A stretch of 64,000 nt of DNA from assembly GCA_041674265.1 (NCBI GenBank), contig JBAYWC010000002.1:8559-72558 (forward strand). The letters run 5' to 3'. This DNA comes from QYQL01 sp041674265. GTDB taxonomy: Bacteria; Verrucomicrobiota; Verrucomicrobiia; Chthoniobacterales; Terrimicrobiaceae. This document shows positions 26,603-35,557 of the stretch, in pieces; position 1 is the stretch's first letter; the number at the start of each line of letters is the position of its first letter. Below the pieces are notes generated by a model, which saw only the letters and a program-made list of their open reading frames with translations, did no database searches and had not been told where the DNA came from. The translations under genes and the position numbers were made by a program.

Positions 26603-26920
26603 TCAGATTTTGATGGTGATGTCGACCCCGGCCGGAAGGTTCAGTTTGCGGAGCTCGTCAACGGTCTTGGCCGTGGGTTCCACGATGTCGAGAAGCCGTT
26701 TGTGGGTGCGGATTTCGAATTGCTCCATCGACTTTTTGTCGACGTGGGGCGAGCGGTTGACGGTGAATTTTTCGATGCGTGTCGGGAGGGGGATCGGTCC
26801 GGTCACTTTGGACCCCGTGCGCTTCGCGGTTTCCACAATCTCATGCGCGGAGGCATCGAGAATGCGGTAGTCGAATCCTTTGAGCCGGATCCGGATTTTT
26901 TGGGCTGATGGTGCTGACAT
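26603..26920 (-). CDS. rpsJ: 30S ribosomal protein S10
   Basis: Ribosomal protein of 105 residues, QKIRIRLKGFDYRILDASAH at the N-terminus and the conserved GPIPLPTRIEKFTVNRSPHVDKKSMEQFE core. ATG 26920 matches family starts; the frame is open upstream to 27085 without homology. The upstream sequence lacks a Shine-Dalgarno motif. It forms a two-gene unit with rplC. Confidence 0.97.
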   Translation of the reverse strand: MSAPSAQKIRIRLKGFDYRILDASAHEIVETAKRTGSKVTGPIPLPTRIEKFTVNRSPHVDKKSMEQFEIRTHKRLLDIVEPTAKTVDELRKLNLPAGVDITIKI

Positions 26921-27119
26921 AAGAAAGAACAGTGAATGTTTGTGTGAAATCCCGACATCGAACGGGATGGAGAGAGTAGGGATGCGCGCCGCGGTGGCAA
27001 GGGAATTTTTCGAAAAATGTTGGCGGCGGACGGCCTCTGATTCTTTTCCATGACAGATCGTCGCGCGCGCCAGGGGGCCGATCAAATTTCTTTTCCTGGC
27101 GGCTTGGCGGCGTCATGCT

Positions 27120-28592
27120 GTGCCGGTGAGCATTCTTCTGACCCGCGCACAGATGATCGATGCCGAACGGACGGCATTTGCAGCGGGGGTCGATCCTTCC
27201 GCGCTCATGGAGTCCGCGGGAAGGCAGATGGCGGGTTTCGTCCGCCAGAACCATCCGTGTCCCGGTCTCTGCAGGGTCTTTGCGGGCAAAGGGCACAATG
27301 GGGGCGATGCGCTCGTTGCGGCCCGCCACCTGGCCGCCGCGGGCTGGGGCGTGGAAACCGTTCTTCCCGAGTCCCCGTTGGCATCCCTCACGGAATCGCA
27401 GCTCAGGCGACTGGATGGAACCGGCTCGCAGGGAGAGGGGAGACCGCTGGTTGTCCTCGACGGGCTGCTGGGGATCGGGGCGAAGGGAAATCCGCGGGCT
27501 CGCACCGCATCGGGGATTCGTGAGATCAACCGCCTGCGGAAGAATTTCGGGGCCTGGGTGTTGGCGGCCGATCTGCCAAGCGGTCTCGATGCGGATACCG
27601 GCATGCCGGGAGAGCCCTGTGTGCAGGCGGATGCCACGATGGCGATGGGGTTTGCCAAGGCCGGTCTTCTTGCCGATCAGGCGGTGAATTTTGTGGGGCG
27701 TCTTGCCATCGCGCCTCTCGAAGGACTCGCTGTGCCGGATTCCGCGAGGGACGCCCCGCAGGTGATCGTGCCAGAGAGGCTTCGCCCGCACCTGCCGCCG
27801 CGTGTCTTCGATACCCACAAGGGAATGGCCGGACGGGTGGCCATTGTGGCGGGCTCCGCAGGCTTCTCCGGTGCCGCGCGCCTGTGTTCCGCGGCGGCTG
27901 TCGCCGGTGGCGCCGGTCTCATCACGCTCTTTGCCAAGAAGGATGTCTATCCGCTCCTTGCCGCGGCGGTCGTTCCCGAGGTGATGGTCCGGCAGGTGGA
28001 GTCTTATCGGGAAGTGCTCCGGGACCGATGGGATGCGATCGCCATCGGGCCCGGACTCTCGACCCGTTGTTCCGGGGAGATTCTTTCGATCGTCCAAGGG
28101 GCGCCCCCTCCATGTGTCGTCGATGCCGACGCCCTGAATGCCGTGTCGGAATCACCCGGGGTCCTGGGCGACTGCGCCGGCCCGAGACTCCTCACCCCAC
28201 ACCCCGGCGAAATGGAAAGGCTCTCGCCTTGCCGGGGGCGGACCCGGCTTCAATGGATGCAGGAGTTTGTCCATCGATACCCGGTGACCCTGCTCCTGAA
28301 AGGCGCGCGCACGATCATCGGCCGGGCAAACCGGCCCGCCTCCTACAACACGACGGGAAATCCGGGCATGGGGAGCGGCGGGATGGGCGATGCGCTCACC
28401 GGGATCACGGCCTCTCTCCTGGCGCAGGGGCTCGATCCGTATGATGCCGCGATGGTTGGAGCGTGGGTCTGCGGCCGATCGGCGGAAATCGCGCTCGCCT
28501 CGGGCGGAGAATCCCAGGAATCCCTCCGCGCAAGCCATGTGGTCCGGCATGCCGGACGGGCATTCCAAGGGTTGCGTGGCGGAGATCTCTGA
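27120..28592 (+). CDS. nnr: bifunctional NAD(P)HX epimerase / ADP-dependent dehydratase
   Basis: Repairs damaged (hydrated) NADH and NADPH. The N-terminal YjeF-type epimerase domain has VFAGKGHNGGDALVAARHL and ADLPSGLDADTG. The C-terminal carbohydrate-kinase-like dehydratase domain has LLTPHPGEMERL, LLKGARTIIG and GNPGMGSGGMGDALTG. Length is 490 residues, as in E. coli Nnr (515). The start is GTG 27120, with another GTG two codons later possible. It diverges from rpsJ. Confidence 0.94.
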   Translation: MPVSILLTRAQMIDAERTAFAAGVDPSALMESAGRQMAGFVRQNHPCPGLCRVFAGKGHNGGDALVAARHLAAAGWGVETVLPESPLASLTESQLRRLDGTGSQGEGRPLVVLDGLLGIGAKGNPRARTASGIREINRLRKNFGAWVLAADLPSGLDADTGMPGEPCVQADATMAMGFAKAGLLADQAVNFVGRLAIAPLEGLAVPDSARDAPQVIVPERLRPHLPPRVFDTHKGMAGRVAIVAGSAGFSGAARLCSAAAVAGGAGLITLFAKKDVYPLLAAAVVPEVMVRQVESYREVLRDRWDAIAIGPGLSTRCSGEILSIVQGAPPPCVVDADALNAVSESPGVLGDCAGPRLLTPHPGEMERLSPCRGRTRLQWMQEFVHRYPVTLLLKGARTIIGRANRPASYNTTGNPGMGSGGMGDALTGITASLLAQGLDPYDAAMVGAWVCGRSAEIALASGGESQESLRASHVVRHAGRAFQGLRGGDL

Positions 28593-28699
28593 CTTCCTCC
28601 CGGCAGGCGGACGGAAATATCGCGCTCCCGTTGAGGGCGCGTCCGATGAAAAAATCAGCCTTGTTTGCCGGTGGGAAAGCGATATTGTCCCATCCCCAC

Positions 28700-28774
28700 G
28701 CCAGGGTAGCTCAGCGGTAGAGCAGGGGACTCATAAGCCCTTGGTCGGGAGTTCGATTCTCCCCTCTGGCACCA
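28700..28774 (+). tRNA. tRNA-Met (CAT)
   Basis: Cloverleaf with acceptor GCCAGGG/CTCTGGC (one G-T pair), D-arm GCTC/GAGC, anticodon loop CTCATAA (CAT), perfect T-arm GGGAG/CTCCC with TTCGATT loop, and encoded CCA at 28772-28774. The G1-C72 pair and the lack of three consecutive G-C pairs at the base of the anticodon loop argue for an elongator. The pair next to the loop is A-G, a mismatch. A tRNA-Ile2 read through lysidine cannot be fully excluded. rpsT starts 10 bases downstream. Confidence 0.9.
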
Positions 28775-28784
28775 ACAACTATTT

Positions 28785-29048
28785 ATGGCCAATACCAAAT
28801 CTGCAGCAAAGAGCGCCCGCCAAAGCGTGCGCCGACGCGAAATCAACGCCGGTGTGATCACCGGGCTCAAGACCGAACAGAAAAAGTTCCGCGCAGCCAT
28901 CGCCGGGGGGGCGGACGCCGCGCGCGCGGAGTTCGTCAAGCTGACGTCCGCCCTCGACAAAGCCGCCAAGCGCGGGATCATCCACAGCAATGTGGCCGAT
29001 CGCAGGAAGGGCCGCTTGAACAAGGCGCTCGCCAAAGCGAAAGCCTGA
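28785..29048 (+). CDS. rpsT: 30S ribosomal protein S20
   Basis: Basic protein of 87 residues, MANTKSAAKSARQSVRRREI at the start and the terminal KAAKRGIIHSNVADRRKGRL block of S20. It binds 16S rRNA. It lies 10 bases after tRNA-Met, so tRNA processing may shape its 5' end. Confidence 0.96.
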   Translation: MANTKSAAKSARQSVRRREINAGVITGLKTEQKKFRAAIAGGADAARAEFVKLTSALDKAAKRGIIHSNVADRRKGRLNKALAKAKA

Positions 29049-29051
29049 AGC

Positions 29052-32000
29052 TCAGGAATCCGAGATGATCGATGCCAGGCGTTTGACCGCCGGGTAGGCG
29101 AGCATTTCCCCCCAGGCGCATTTGACCGGCTCGATGCGGGCCGGGGGAAGGATCGCGAGCCATGCGGCGGCAGAGTCCGGCGGGAAGTCCGAGGGGATGA
29201 TGATCCGGGGACTGAGGTCGCAGGGCACGAAGCGGTATCGCCGCCATGCCTCCTCATGGGTTTTTGCGGGTTCTCCAATGGAGGGGAATGGTTCCAGTCG
29301 GTCTTCCGGGTTCCAGCGTTTGAAGACATTTTTCATCGAAGACAGCCATCCGGAGGGTTTTTCGGTTTGGGGAGGCGGTGTGCCGATGAGGACGAGGCCG
29401 GGGATGCGGCGCTTGGCGGCCGCGAGCTGGCGGGCCATCTCCAGGGCGGCAATCCCGCCATAGCCGAACCCGCACAAGCCAAACGACAGGGACGGATCTT
29501 CCTCCGCGAGCGCGTCGATCCATGCCGCTGCGGCGCTCTCGACAGTCGTGTGGCAGGCTTCCGGATCGCAGGCTCCGCGGGCGGTCAGCCCGAGGATGCG
29601 GCGACCGTTTCCCAGCGCGGAAACGAAATCGCGGTAAGTCCCGGTGACTCCCGAGGCCGTGGGCACGAGCACCAGTGGCGGGGAGGTTCCCTCTTTTTGA
29701 AGGACGCTGACCGGAGTCCAGGGGATCGCCGGGCGCGGCTGTTCGCTGGGAATGGCTTGGGGAGCCTTGTGCGTGGCGGGCGGTTCCGGTCTGGGGAGTG
29801 CGGACTCGTCGATCCAGCCGCCGCGGGTCAGCGGCCATTCCGCAACGGAGAGCGCGCCATCCACGGGGCCGGACGAGAGGGCCCAGGTTTGCCCGCCCGT
29901 CAGACAGTCCACGACGCCGGGAAGCGAGCGGAGCCGGAGGGATGCCGGTGACAAGTCGGGAAACCGGCTGGCCGGGCCTTCCAGTTGGAAGACCCCCTTT
30001 CCATTGCGCCATGCCCGCAATCCGGTCTCGACGCCCTTTCGACCACGGGGTTGGGAAATTTTTTTCCAGCCGGGGAACTTCATCCACAGCGAGCCCGAAA
30101 ATCCCGGCGGAACATCCAATCCGTCCTCGTCGCAAATCGAGGCTTCCACATCCGGAGTGGGCTTTCCGACCATGAGCAGGGGACCCTCCGCGGCGGCATC
30201 GCCCGCAAGTCCCAGCCCGCAGAGTCCGGCGGGGCTGAAAAAGGAAATCGTCCCCACGCTTTCGCCCGTGCAGCGATTCCAAATATCCAGCGCGGATGTC
30301 GAAGCCGTCCCGCATTCAACGGCAATGATCCGGGGAGGAATCGGAACTTGATCCCCTCCCCGGGACCAGCGCGCGGCCTGGTTGTTCCACTCCGGAGCCG
30401 TGAGGCGGAGGTGCGTGACATTGCAGGAGACCGGATCCAGCACATCGTCGTCCGCCACCCGGACGGTCCCGCCGGCCAGGATCGGCAACAGCCACTCATC
30501 AAAGAAGGCGCCGCCGCCCGGCGCGGAGTGTGCCAGGAAGGAATCGGAGGGGCCGAAATCGAGGATCCGCGCGCCCTCGATGGCCGCGGTCACGAGCAAT
30601 TCGTGGGTGAGGGCGCGGATTGGGGGCGGCGCGCCGTCGGCATGCCCCGGAAGGATGGCCGCGGGGGATTCCGGAGTGATTTCCGGGCTCGGGATTTCGC
30701 TCGTTTCCAAATGGTCCCATTCCTGATCCAGGACAATCCGTTTTCGCGTGGAGGCGTCGAGAAGTGGAGCACTGGCGGCATCGCACATGACAACACCCGC
30801 ATCGTGGGAGGTGAGCATGGACTCGATCCATTCCGGGGGGGCGGCCGGATCCAGGGCCAGGCAGGAATTTCCGGCCTTCCAGGAGCCGATGAGGGCGATG
30901 GCAATCCATGATGACGGGGAGAGAAACAGGGCCACATGCCATCCTCCGGCGAGCGAGGCCTGCGCGAGATGGGCGGCGAGGCGGTCGGACAGGGAGTCCA
31001 GCTCGGCATACGTGAGCTCGTAGTCCCCATCGCGGACCGCCACATTTTTCGGGGATTTTTCCACCGCGATCCGGAATGCCGCGAGTATGTTCTTCGGGCG
31101 CTCCAGGCCCTCGGGCCCGCGCGACCACTCCTTCAGGATTCGCGTTTCCTGGGGAAGGAGCAGCGGGATCTGGCCGACCGGCTTGCTTTCCAGCGAATCC
31201 AGCGATCCCATCAACCCGACCAGACGCGCGAGAAGATCGCGGCCGAGAGATTCGCTGCCAACCGGCCCATGAATTTGCAGGGAGAGTTGCGTTCCGTCGC
31301 GCACTTCGAGAAGCAGAAGATCCGGGCGGGATCGTTGGAGCCTCGCATCAAAATTGATCCATCGGGGCAGGGCCGTTTGGATGAGATCCCGGACTTCGGG
31401 GCCGCGCCATGCGAACCCCACCCCAAGGCTGTCGATTGTCAGGGTGGTTGGGGACGCCGTCAGGGCCGAGGCCGGCGAAATCCACGCATTGTCCGAGATG
31501 GCATCGCAGGCTTGTTGGGCATCCCGGAGCCAATCTTTCGCATCCCAGCGATGCGCCACGGGCAGCCAGTTCTCAAAAAAGCCGGCTTCGCCGGGACTGC
31601 GGCGCGCATCGAAAAGCCCGAGCGTCACATTTCCCGTGGCTCCCAGACGGCGCAGCAGGAGTGCCCACAGGGAGTGGAAAACCACACCCGGATCCAAAGA
31701 CTTCGCCTTGCAGGAGCCCAGGAACGCGCGGGATTCATCCCGTCCGACGGATAGCGCCGCGCTGATGGAATCAGGGGCCTGCGGTCTGGGGCGCAGGAGC
31801 AGCGGCGCATCGGCAAGCTTCAGGATCTCCGTCCATGCCGCGGTGGTGGCCAGCGGGGCCGGCGTTTCCGCGGGCATGGCCGGCGGACGCTCGAGAGCCA
31901 CCAGCCAGTCGAGGAGCACCCTGGCAATGGAGGGCTCGTCGACGAGATACGAGGGCACGGTGAGCAGATAATGCGACGCTCCCTCCGGCAGGAGGATTTC

Positions 32001-32351
32001 CGCGATCCTGACCAACGCATCGGGATCGAACGGTCCGGCGAGGTCGGATTTTTGGAACTCCGCCCATTTGTCCGGAATCTCCCCGAGCGCCAGTGCCTTC
32101 CAGTCGAGTTCCCGCCAGGTGGTTTTTGCTGCCGGGGAATCCTGAAGCGTGACGTCCCCGACGGTGGAACGGGAGAACCGGGACCGGAGGACGGGATGAG
32201 TCGCGCAAACCACCTCCCATGCCGCGCGCAACGCTCCGGAATCCATCCGCTCGCCGAAACTGATCGAGACTTGGGTGTGGTGGTTCCCTGTGCCGGTTCG
32301 CTCGCGGAGGAACGCTGCCGCCTGCATGGGGTTGGCTGCACGCTCGTTCAT
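29052..32351 (-). CDS. degenerate NRPS-like protein (C-A-TE, no carrier domain)
   Basis: A 1099-residue protein with the order condensation-like (about 1-420), adenylation-like (about 450-840), and thioesterase-like (about 880-1099). All recognised active sites look damaged. The HHxxxDG position reads PSYLVDEPS. The A-domain P-loop (TSGTTGxPK type) is replaced by LPGHADGAPPP. The thioesterase nucleophile elbow GxSxGG reads GFGYGG, with glycine in place of serine. No phosphopantetheine-carrier motif (LGGHS type) is seen. It begins 8 bases after ilvD with AGGGAA before the ATG, so the two are one operon. It is long and open, which suggests selection to keep the frame; a non-catalytic role is possible. 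Function unknown. Confidence 0.75.
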   Translation of the reverse strand: MNERAANPMQAAAFLRERTGTGNHHTQVSISFGERMDSGALRAAWEVVCATHPVLRSRFSRSTVGDVTLQDSPAAKTTWRELDWKALALGEIPDKWAEFQKSDLAGPFDPDALVRIAEILLPEGASHYLLTVPSYLVDEPSIARVLLDWLVALERPPAMPAETPAPLATTAAWTEILKLADAPLLLRPRPQAPDSISAALSVGRDESRAFLGSCKAKSLDPGVVFHSLWALLLRRLGATGNVTLGLFDARRSPGEAGFFENWLPVAHRWDAKDWLRDAQQACDAISDNAWISPASALTASPTTLTIDSLGVGFAWRGPEVRDLIQTALPRWINFDARLQRSRPDLLLLEVRDGTQLSLQIHGPVGSESLGRDLLARLVGLMGSLDSLESKPVGQIPLLLPQETRILKEWSRGPEGLERPKNILAAFRIAVEKSPKNVAVRDGDYELTYAELDSLSDRLAAHLAQASLAGGWHVALFLSPSSWIAIALIGSWKAGNSCLALDPAAPPEWIESMLTSHDAGVVMCDAASAPLLDASTRKRIVLDQEWDHLETSEIPSPEITPESPAAILPGHADGAPPPIRALTHELLVTAAIEGARILDFGPSDSFLAHSAPGGGAFFDEWLLPILAGGTVRVADDDVLDPVSCNVTHLRLTAPEWNNQAARWSRGGDQVPIPPRIIAVECGTASTSALDIWNRCTGESVGTISFFSPAGLCGLGLAGDAAAEGPLLMVGKPTPDVEASICDEDGLDVPPGFSGSLWMKFPGWKKISQPRGRKGVETGLRAWRNGKGVFQLEGPASRFPDLSPASLRLRSLPGVVDCLTGGQTWALSSGPVDGALSVAEWPLTRGGWIDESALPRPEPPATHKAPQAIPSEQPRPAIPWTPVSVLQKEGTSPPLVLVPTASGVTGTYRDFVSALGNGRRILGLTARGACDPEACHTTVESAAAAWIDALAEEDPSLSFGLCGFGYGGIAALEMARQLAAAKRRIPGLVLIGTPPPQTEKPSGWLSSMKNVFKRWNPEDRLEPFPSIGEPAKTHEEAWRRYRFVPCDLSPRIIIPSDFPPDSAAAWLAILPPARIEPVKCAWGEMLAYPAVKRLASIISDS

Positions 32352-32359
32352 GTCATTCC

Positions 32360-34057
32360 CTAGAGTCCCAAGTCGGTAACAGCTCCCAGGGAGGCTGTCG
32401 AGACATGGGAAGCATATTTGGCAAGAACGCCGCGGCGATAGCGGGGCTTCGGTTTTTTCCAAGCCGCCAGCCGCGCCGCGATCTCGCTGGCGGGGAGATC
32501 GAGGGAAAGTTTGCGTGCGGGCGCGTCGATGGTGACCGTGTCTCCTTCGCGGACGATGGCGAGAGGCCCCCCTTCGAAGGCTTCCGGAGTGATGTGGCCG
32601 ACGACAAATCCATGCGTGCCTCCGGAGAATCGCCCATCGGTGATAAGCGCGACATCCTTGCCGAGACCGCGTCCCATCACGGCGCTCGTGGGCGAGAGCA
32701 TTTCGCGCATGCCCGGGCCGCCGCGGGGTCCCTCGTAGCGGACCACAATCACGTCGCCCTTCCGGATTTTTCCGTCGAGGATCGCGGCGAGCGCCTTTTC
32801 CTCGGATTCGAACACGCGGGCCTTGCCGCGGAACCTTTCGCCTTCCTTGCCCGAGATTTTCGCGACCGCGCCTTCGGGGGCGAGGTTGCCGCGAAGGATC
32901 ACGAGGTGGCTTTCCTTTTTGATCGGGTTCTTGAGCGGGGCGATGATCTGCTGGTTTTTGGGATAGGGTTTGAAGGCGGCGAGATTCTGTTTGAGGGTTT
33001 TTCCCGTGACGGTGAGGCACCCGCCGTGCAGGAGCCCCGCCCCCAGAAGATCTTTCATCATGGGAACGATGCCGCCGATCTCCACCAACTGGGACATGAG
33101 GAAGCGCCCGCTGGGTTTCAGATCCGCGAGCACCGGAACATTTTTCCCAACGCGGGTGAAATCATCGATCGTGAGCCTCACTCCCGCGGAATGCGCGATG
33201 GCGAGGAGGTGGAGAACGGAATTCGTCGAGCCGCCGAGCGCGATCGTCACGGCGATGGCGTTCTCGAACGCCTCCCTCGAAAAGATATCCGACGGCCGGA
33301 TGCCTTTTTTCAAAAGGTTGATGACCGCGGCGCCGGCATCGCGGCAATCCCGGGTCTTGTGTCCGGAGATCGCGGCCTGCGCGGAGCTGTTTGGGAGGCT
33401 GAATCCCAGGGCTTCGATGGCGGAGGCCATGGTGTTTGCGGTATACATGCCGCCGCACGACCCCGGACCGGGGATCGCGCAGGATTCGACATCGTGGAGT
33501 TCCTTGCTCGATATCTTGTTCGCCGCCCGCTGGCCGACCGCCTCGAACACCGAGACGACATCCAGGTTTTTTCCGGCGAGGCAGCCGGGGAGGATCGTTC
33601 CTCCATAGACGAACACAGCCGCCCGGTTCATGCGGGCGATGGCGATCAGGCAACCGGGCATGTTTTTGTCGCAACCGCCGATCGCGACAAAGCCGTCGAA
33701 CCCCTGGCATCCGACGACGGTTTCAATCGAATCGGCGATCACTTCCCTCGACACGAGCGAATACTTCATCCCCTCGGTTCCCATGGAAATCCCGTCCGAG
33801 ATGGTGATCGTGTTGAAAATCGTGGCCTTGCCGCCCGCCGAGTCGATCCCCAGAGCCGATTCGCGGGCGAGCTGATCGATATGCATGTTGCAAGGGGTGA
33901 CCATGCTCCATGTCGAGGCCACGCCGATCTGCGGCTTCGCAAAGTCGCTTTCCTTGTAACCCGCCGGATAAAGCATCGCCCGGCTCGGCGCCCGGCTCAG
34001 GCCATCAAGAACGATGGCGGAATGCGGGCGAAGCTTGGCGGAGGACTTGGAACTCAT
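32360..34057 (-). CDS. ilvD: dihydroxy-acid dehydratase
   Basis: Fe-S dehydratase of branched-chain amino-acid synthesis, converting 2,3-dihydroxy acids to 2-keto acids; 565 residues. VGCQGFDGFVAIGGCDKNMPGCLIA and GPGSCGGMYTANTMAS supply the cluster-ligand cysteines, and the C-terminal GRFSGGTHGFVVGHITPEA is diagnostic. The upstream 298 bases hold no convincing gene and should contain the promoter. Confidence 0.97.
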   Translation of the reverse strand: MSSKSSAKLRPHSAIVLDGLSRAPSRAMLYPAGYKESDFAKPQIGVASTWSMVTPCNMHIDQLARESALGIDSAGGKATIFNTITISDGISMGTEGMKYSLVSREVIADSIETVVGCQGFDGFVAIGGCDKNMPGCLIAIARMNRAAVFVYGGTILPGCLAGKNLDVVSVFEAVGQRAANKISSKELHDVESCAIPGPGSCGGMYTANTMASAIEALGFSLPNSSAQAAISGHKTRDCRDAGAAVINLLKKGIRPSDIFSREAFENAIAVTIALGGSTNSVLHLLAIAHSAGVRLTIDDFTRVGKNVPVLADLKPSGRFLMSQLVEIGGIVPMMKDLLGAGLLHGGCLTVTGKTLKQNLAAFKPYPKNQQIIAPLKNPIKKESHLVILRGNLAPEGAVAKISGKEGERFRGKARVFESEEKALAAILDGKIRKGDVIVVRYEGPRGGPGMREMLSPTSAVMGRGLGKDVALITDGRFSGGTHGFVVGHITPEAFEGGPLAIVREGDTVTIDAPARKLSLDLPASEIAARLAAWKKPKPRYRRGVLAKYASHVSTASLGAVTDLGL

Positions 34058-34355
34058 AAGCCCGGCACTCTAACAGAGCCCGCCCCGTGTCCATCAAGGG
34101 CAAAAGGAAACTGAGCAGGAGATCAAACCGCAAACGGACGGATAGGCAAGGGGGCGGCTGTGCGCAAATGGCGTGGTCCTGGGGGGTGGTCGAGCATAAT
34201 CTGGCAGGCCAACTCCTCAAGCTCCAGGCGCAACGCGAATCAACTGAGACCGAAACGAAGGGGCGTGCCGCCCATGCCTCCCGGCGCCTGCATGATTTGT
34301 TTGATCATGATTTGTTTGATCATCGGAAGTCGATGCTCTTCACTGATGGCGCGCC
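34058..34355. other. intergenic region with a 15-bp tandem repeat
   Basis: Gap between divergent ilvD and aroF. CATGATTTGTTTGAT occurs twice in tandem at 34291-34320, followed by another CAT. A short frame at 34087-34359 is open but has no recognisable protein features and spans the repeat; I do not call it a gene. Confidence 0.5.
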
Positions 34356-35372
34356 ATGATTATCGTTCTTCGCCCACATACCCCCAAAGCCGCCATCGAT
34401 GAGGTCATTGCCGAGGTCGCAAAACTCGGCTACGAGCCGGCTCCGATTTTCGGGGCCACGCAGACGGTCATCGCGGCCATCGGCGACGAGCGGACCCACC
34501 AGAATCTCGAGTCGCTCACCGCCCTGCCGCAGGTCGAGAGTGTCCTGCGTGTCCAGAAGCGCTACAAGCTCGCGAGCCGCGAATCCCACCCCGCCGATAC
34601 CGTGGTCGATGTGGACGGCGTGAAAATCGGCGGCGGACATTTCGCTCTCATGGCGGGGCCGTGCTCGGTCGAGAGCGAGGAGCAACTGCTTTCCACGGCA
34701 TGGGCCGTCAAGGCGGCCGGAGCGACGATTCTTCGGGGGGGGGCCTACAAGCCCCGCACCTCGCCCTACGAGTTTCAGGGACTCGGAAAAGAAGGGCTCC
34801 GCCTCCTGGAACTCGCCCGCAAGGAAACCGGCTTGAAAATCATCACCGAGGTCCTCAGCGAGCGCGATGTCGAGCATGTCGCCGCCTCGGCGGACATTCT
34901 CCAGATCGGCGCCCGCAACGCGCAGAATTTTCAGCTCTTGATCGAGTGCGCGAAATCCGGCAAGGCCATCCTTCTCAAGCGCGGGATGAGCGAGAAAATC
35001 GAAGAATGGCTGTTGGCGGCCGAATATATCCTGGCTCATGGAAATCCCAATGTCCTGCTCTGCGAGCGCGGCATCCGGACGTTCGAGACCTACACCCGGA
35101 ACACCCTCGATCTCGCGGCGGTCGCCGTCGCCAAAAAAGAATCCCACCTGCCCGTGATCGTGGACCCCAGCCAGGGCTGCGGGCGCTCCGACCTCGTCCT
35201 CGCGCTCTGCTGCGGCGCGGTGGCGCTCAAGGCGGACGGCTTGCTCGTCGAAGTCCACCCGAATCCCGCCGAAGCCATGAGCGACGGCCAGCAGCAGGTC
35301 GATTTCTCCTCCTTCCAAGAACTCACCGAAATGATCAAACCGTTCCTCGCGGCCGCCGGACGGGCCGGTTGA
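34356..35372 (+). CDS. aroF: 3-deoxy-7-phosphoheptulonate synthase (DAHP synthase)
   Basis: First enzyme of the shikimate pathway: PEP + erythrose-4-phosphate to DAHP. The 338-residue protein is the type I-beta form (Thermotoga/Bacillus-like). It has an N-terminal ferredoxin-like regulatory domain (about 1-70) followed by the barrel with MAGPCSVESEEQL, GGAYKPRTSPYEFQGLG, LLKRGMSEKIEEWL and PVIVDPSQGCGRSDLV. The N-terminal domain suggests feedback inhibition by an aromatic amino acid. Confidence 0.95.
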   Translation: MIIVLRPHTPKAAIDEVIAEVAKLGYEPAPIFGATQTVIAAIGDERTHQNLESLTALPQVESVLRVQKRYKLASRESHPADTVVDVDGVKIGGGHFALMAGPCSVESEEQLLSTAWAVKAAGATILRGGAYKPRTSPYEFQGLGKEGLRLLELARKETGLKIITEVLSERDVEHVAASADILQIGARNAQNFQLLIECAKSGKAILLKRGMSEKIEEWLLAAEYILAHGNPNVLLCERGIRTFETYTRNTLDLAAVAVAKKESHLPVIVDPSQGCGRSDLVLALCCGAVALKADGLLVEVHPNPAEAMSDGQQQVDFSSFQELTEMIKPFLAAAGRAG

Positions 35373-35386
35373 GGCCGCAAAAGGAA

Positions 35387-35553
35387 TTTTGACAGGATTG
35401 CAGGATTTTCAGGAGGAACAGGATTGGATATTAAAAAAGCAGCGCGGATGACAAATTCCGATGACGACTGGAGATTGCCGCCTGCGCAAAAAAGTTTCTG
35501 CCGGGCAAACGTTCTTTCCTGTCAATCCTGAAAATCCTGCAATCCTGTCAAAA
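35387..35553. repeat. 28-bp perfect inverted repeat between aroF and icd
   Basis: TTTTGACAGGATTGCAGGAT plus TTTCAGGA at 35387-35414 is the exact reverse complement of 35526-35553. The 111-base interior has no gene. The right arm ends 4 bases before the icd start codon, so the icd leader could form a long stem. The arms are made of the GACAGGATT/CAGGATTT motif known as an interspersed repeat in many bacteria. Confidence 0.8.
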
Positions 35554-35557
35554 AGCC

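Noticed and set aside
28700..28774. Initiator tRNA-fMet
   Set aside because: G1-C72 is paired and the anticodon stem lacks the three G-C pairs typical of initiators.
34087..34359. 90-codon open frame upstream of aroF
   Set aside because: No family, no clear ribosome-binding site, and it runs through a 15-bp tandem repeat and into aroF.
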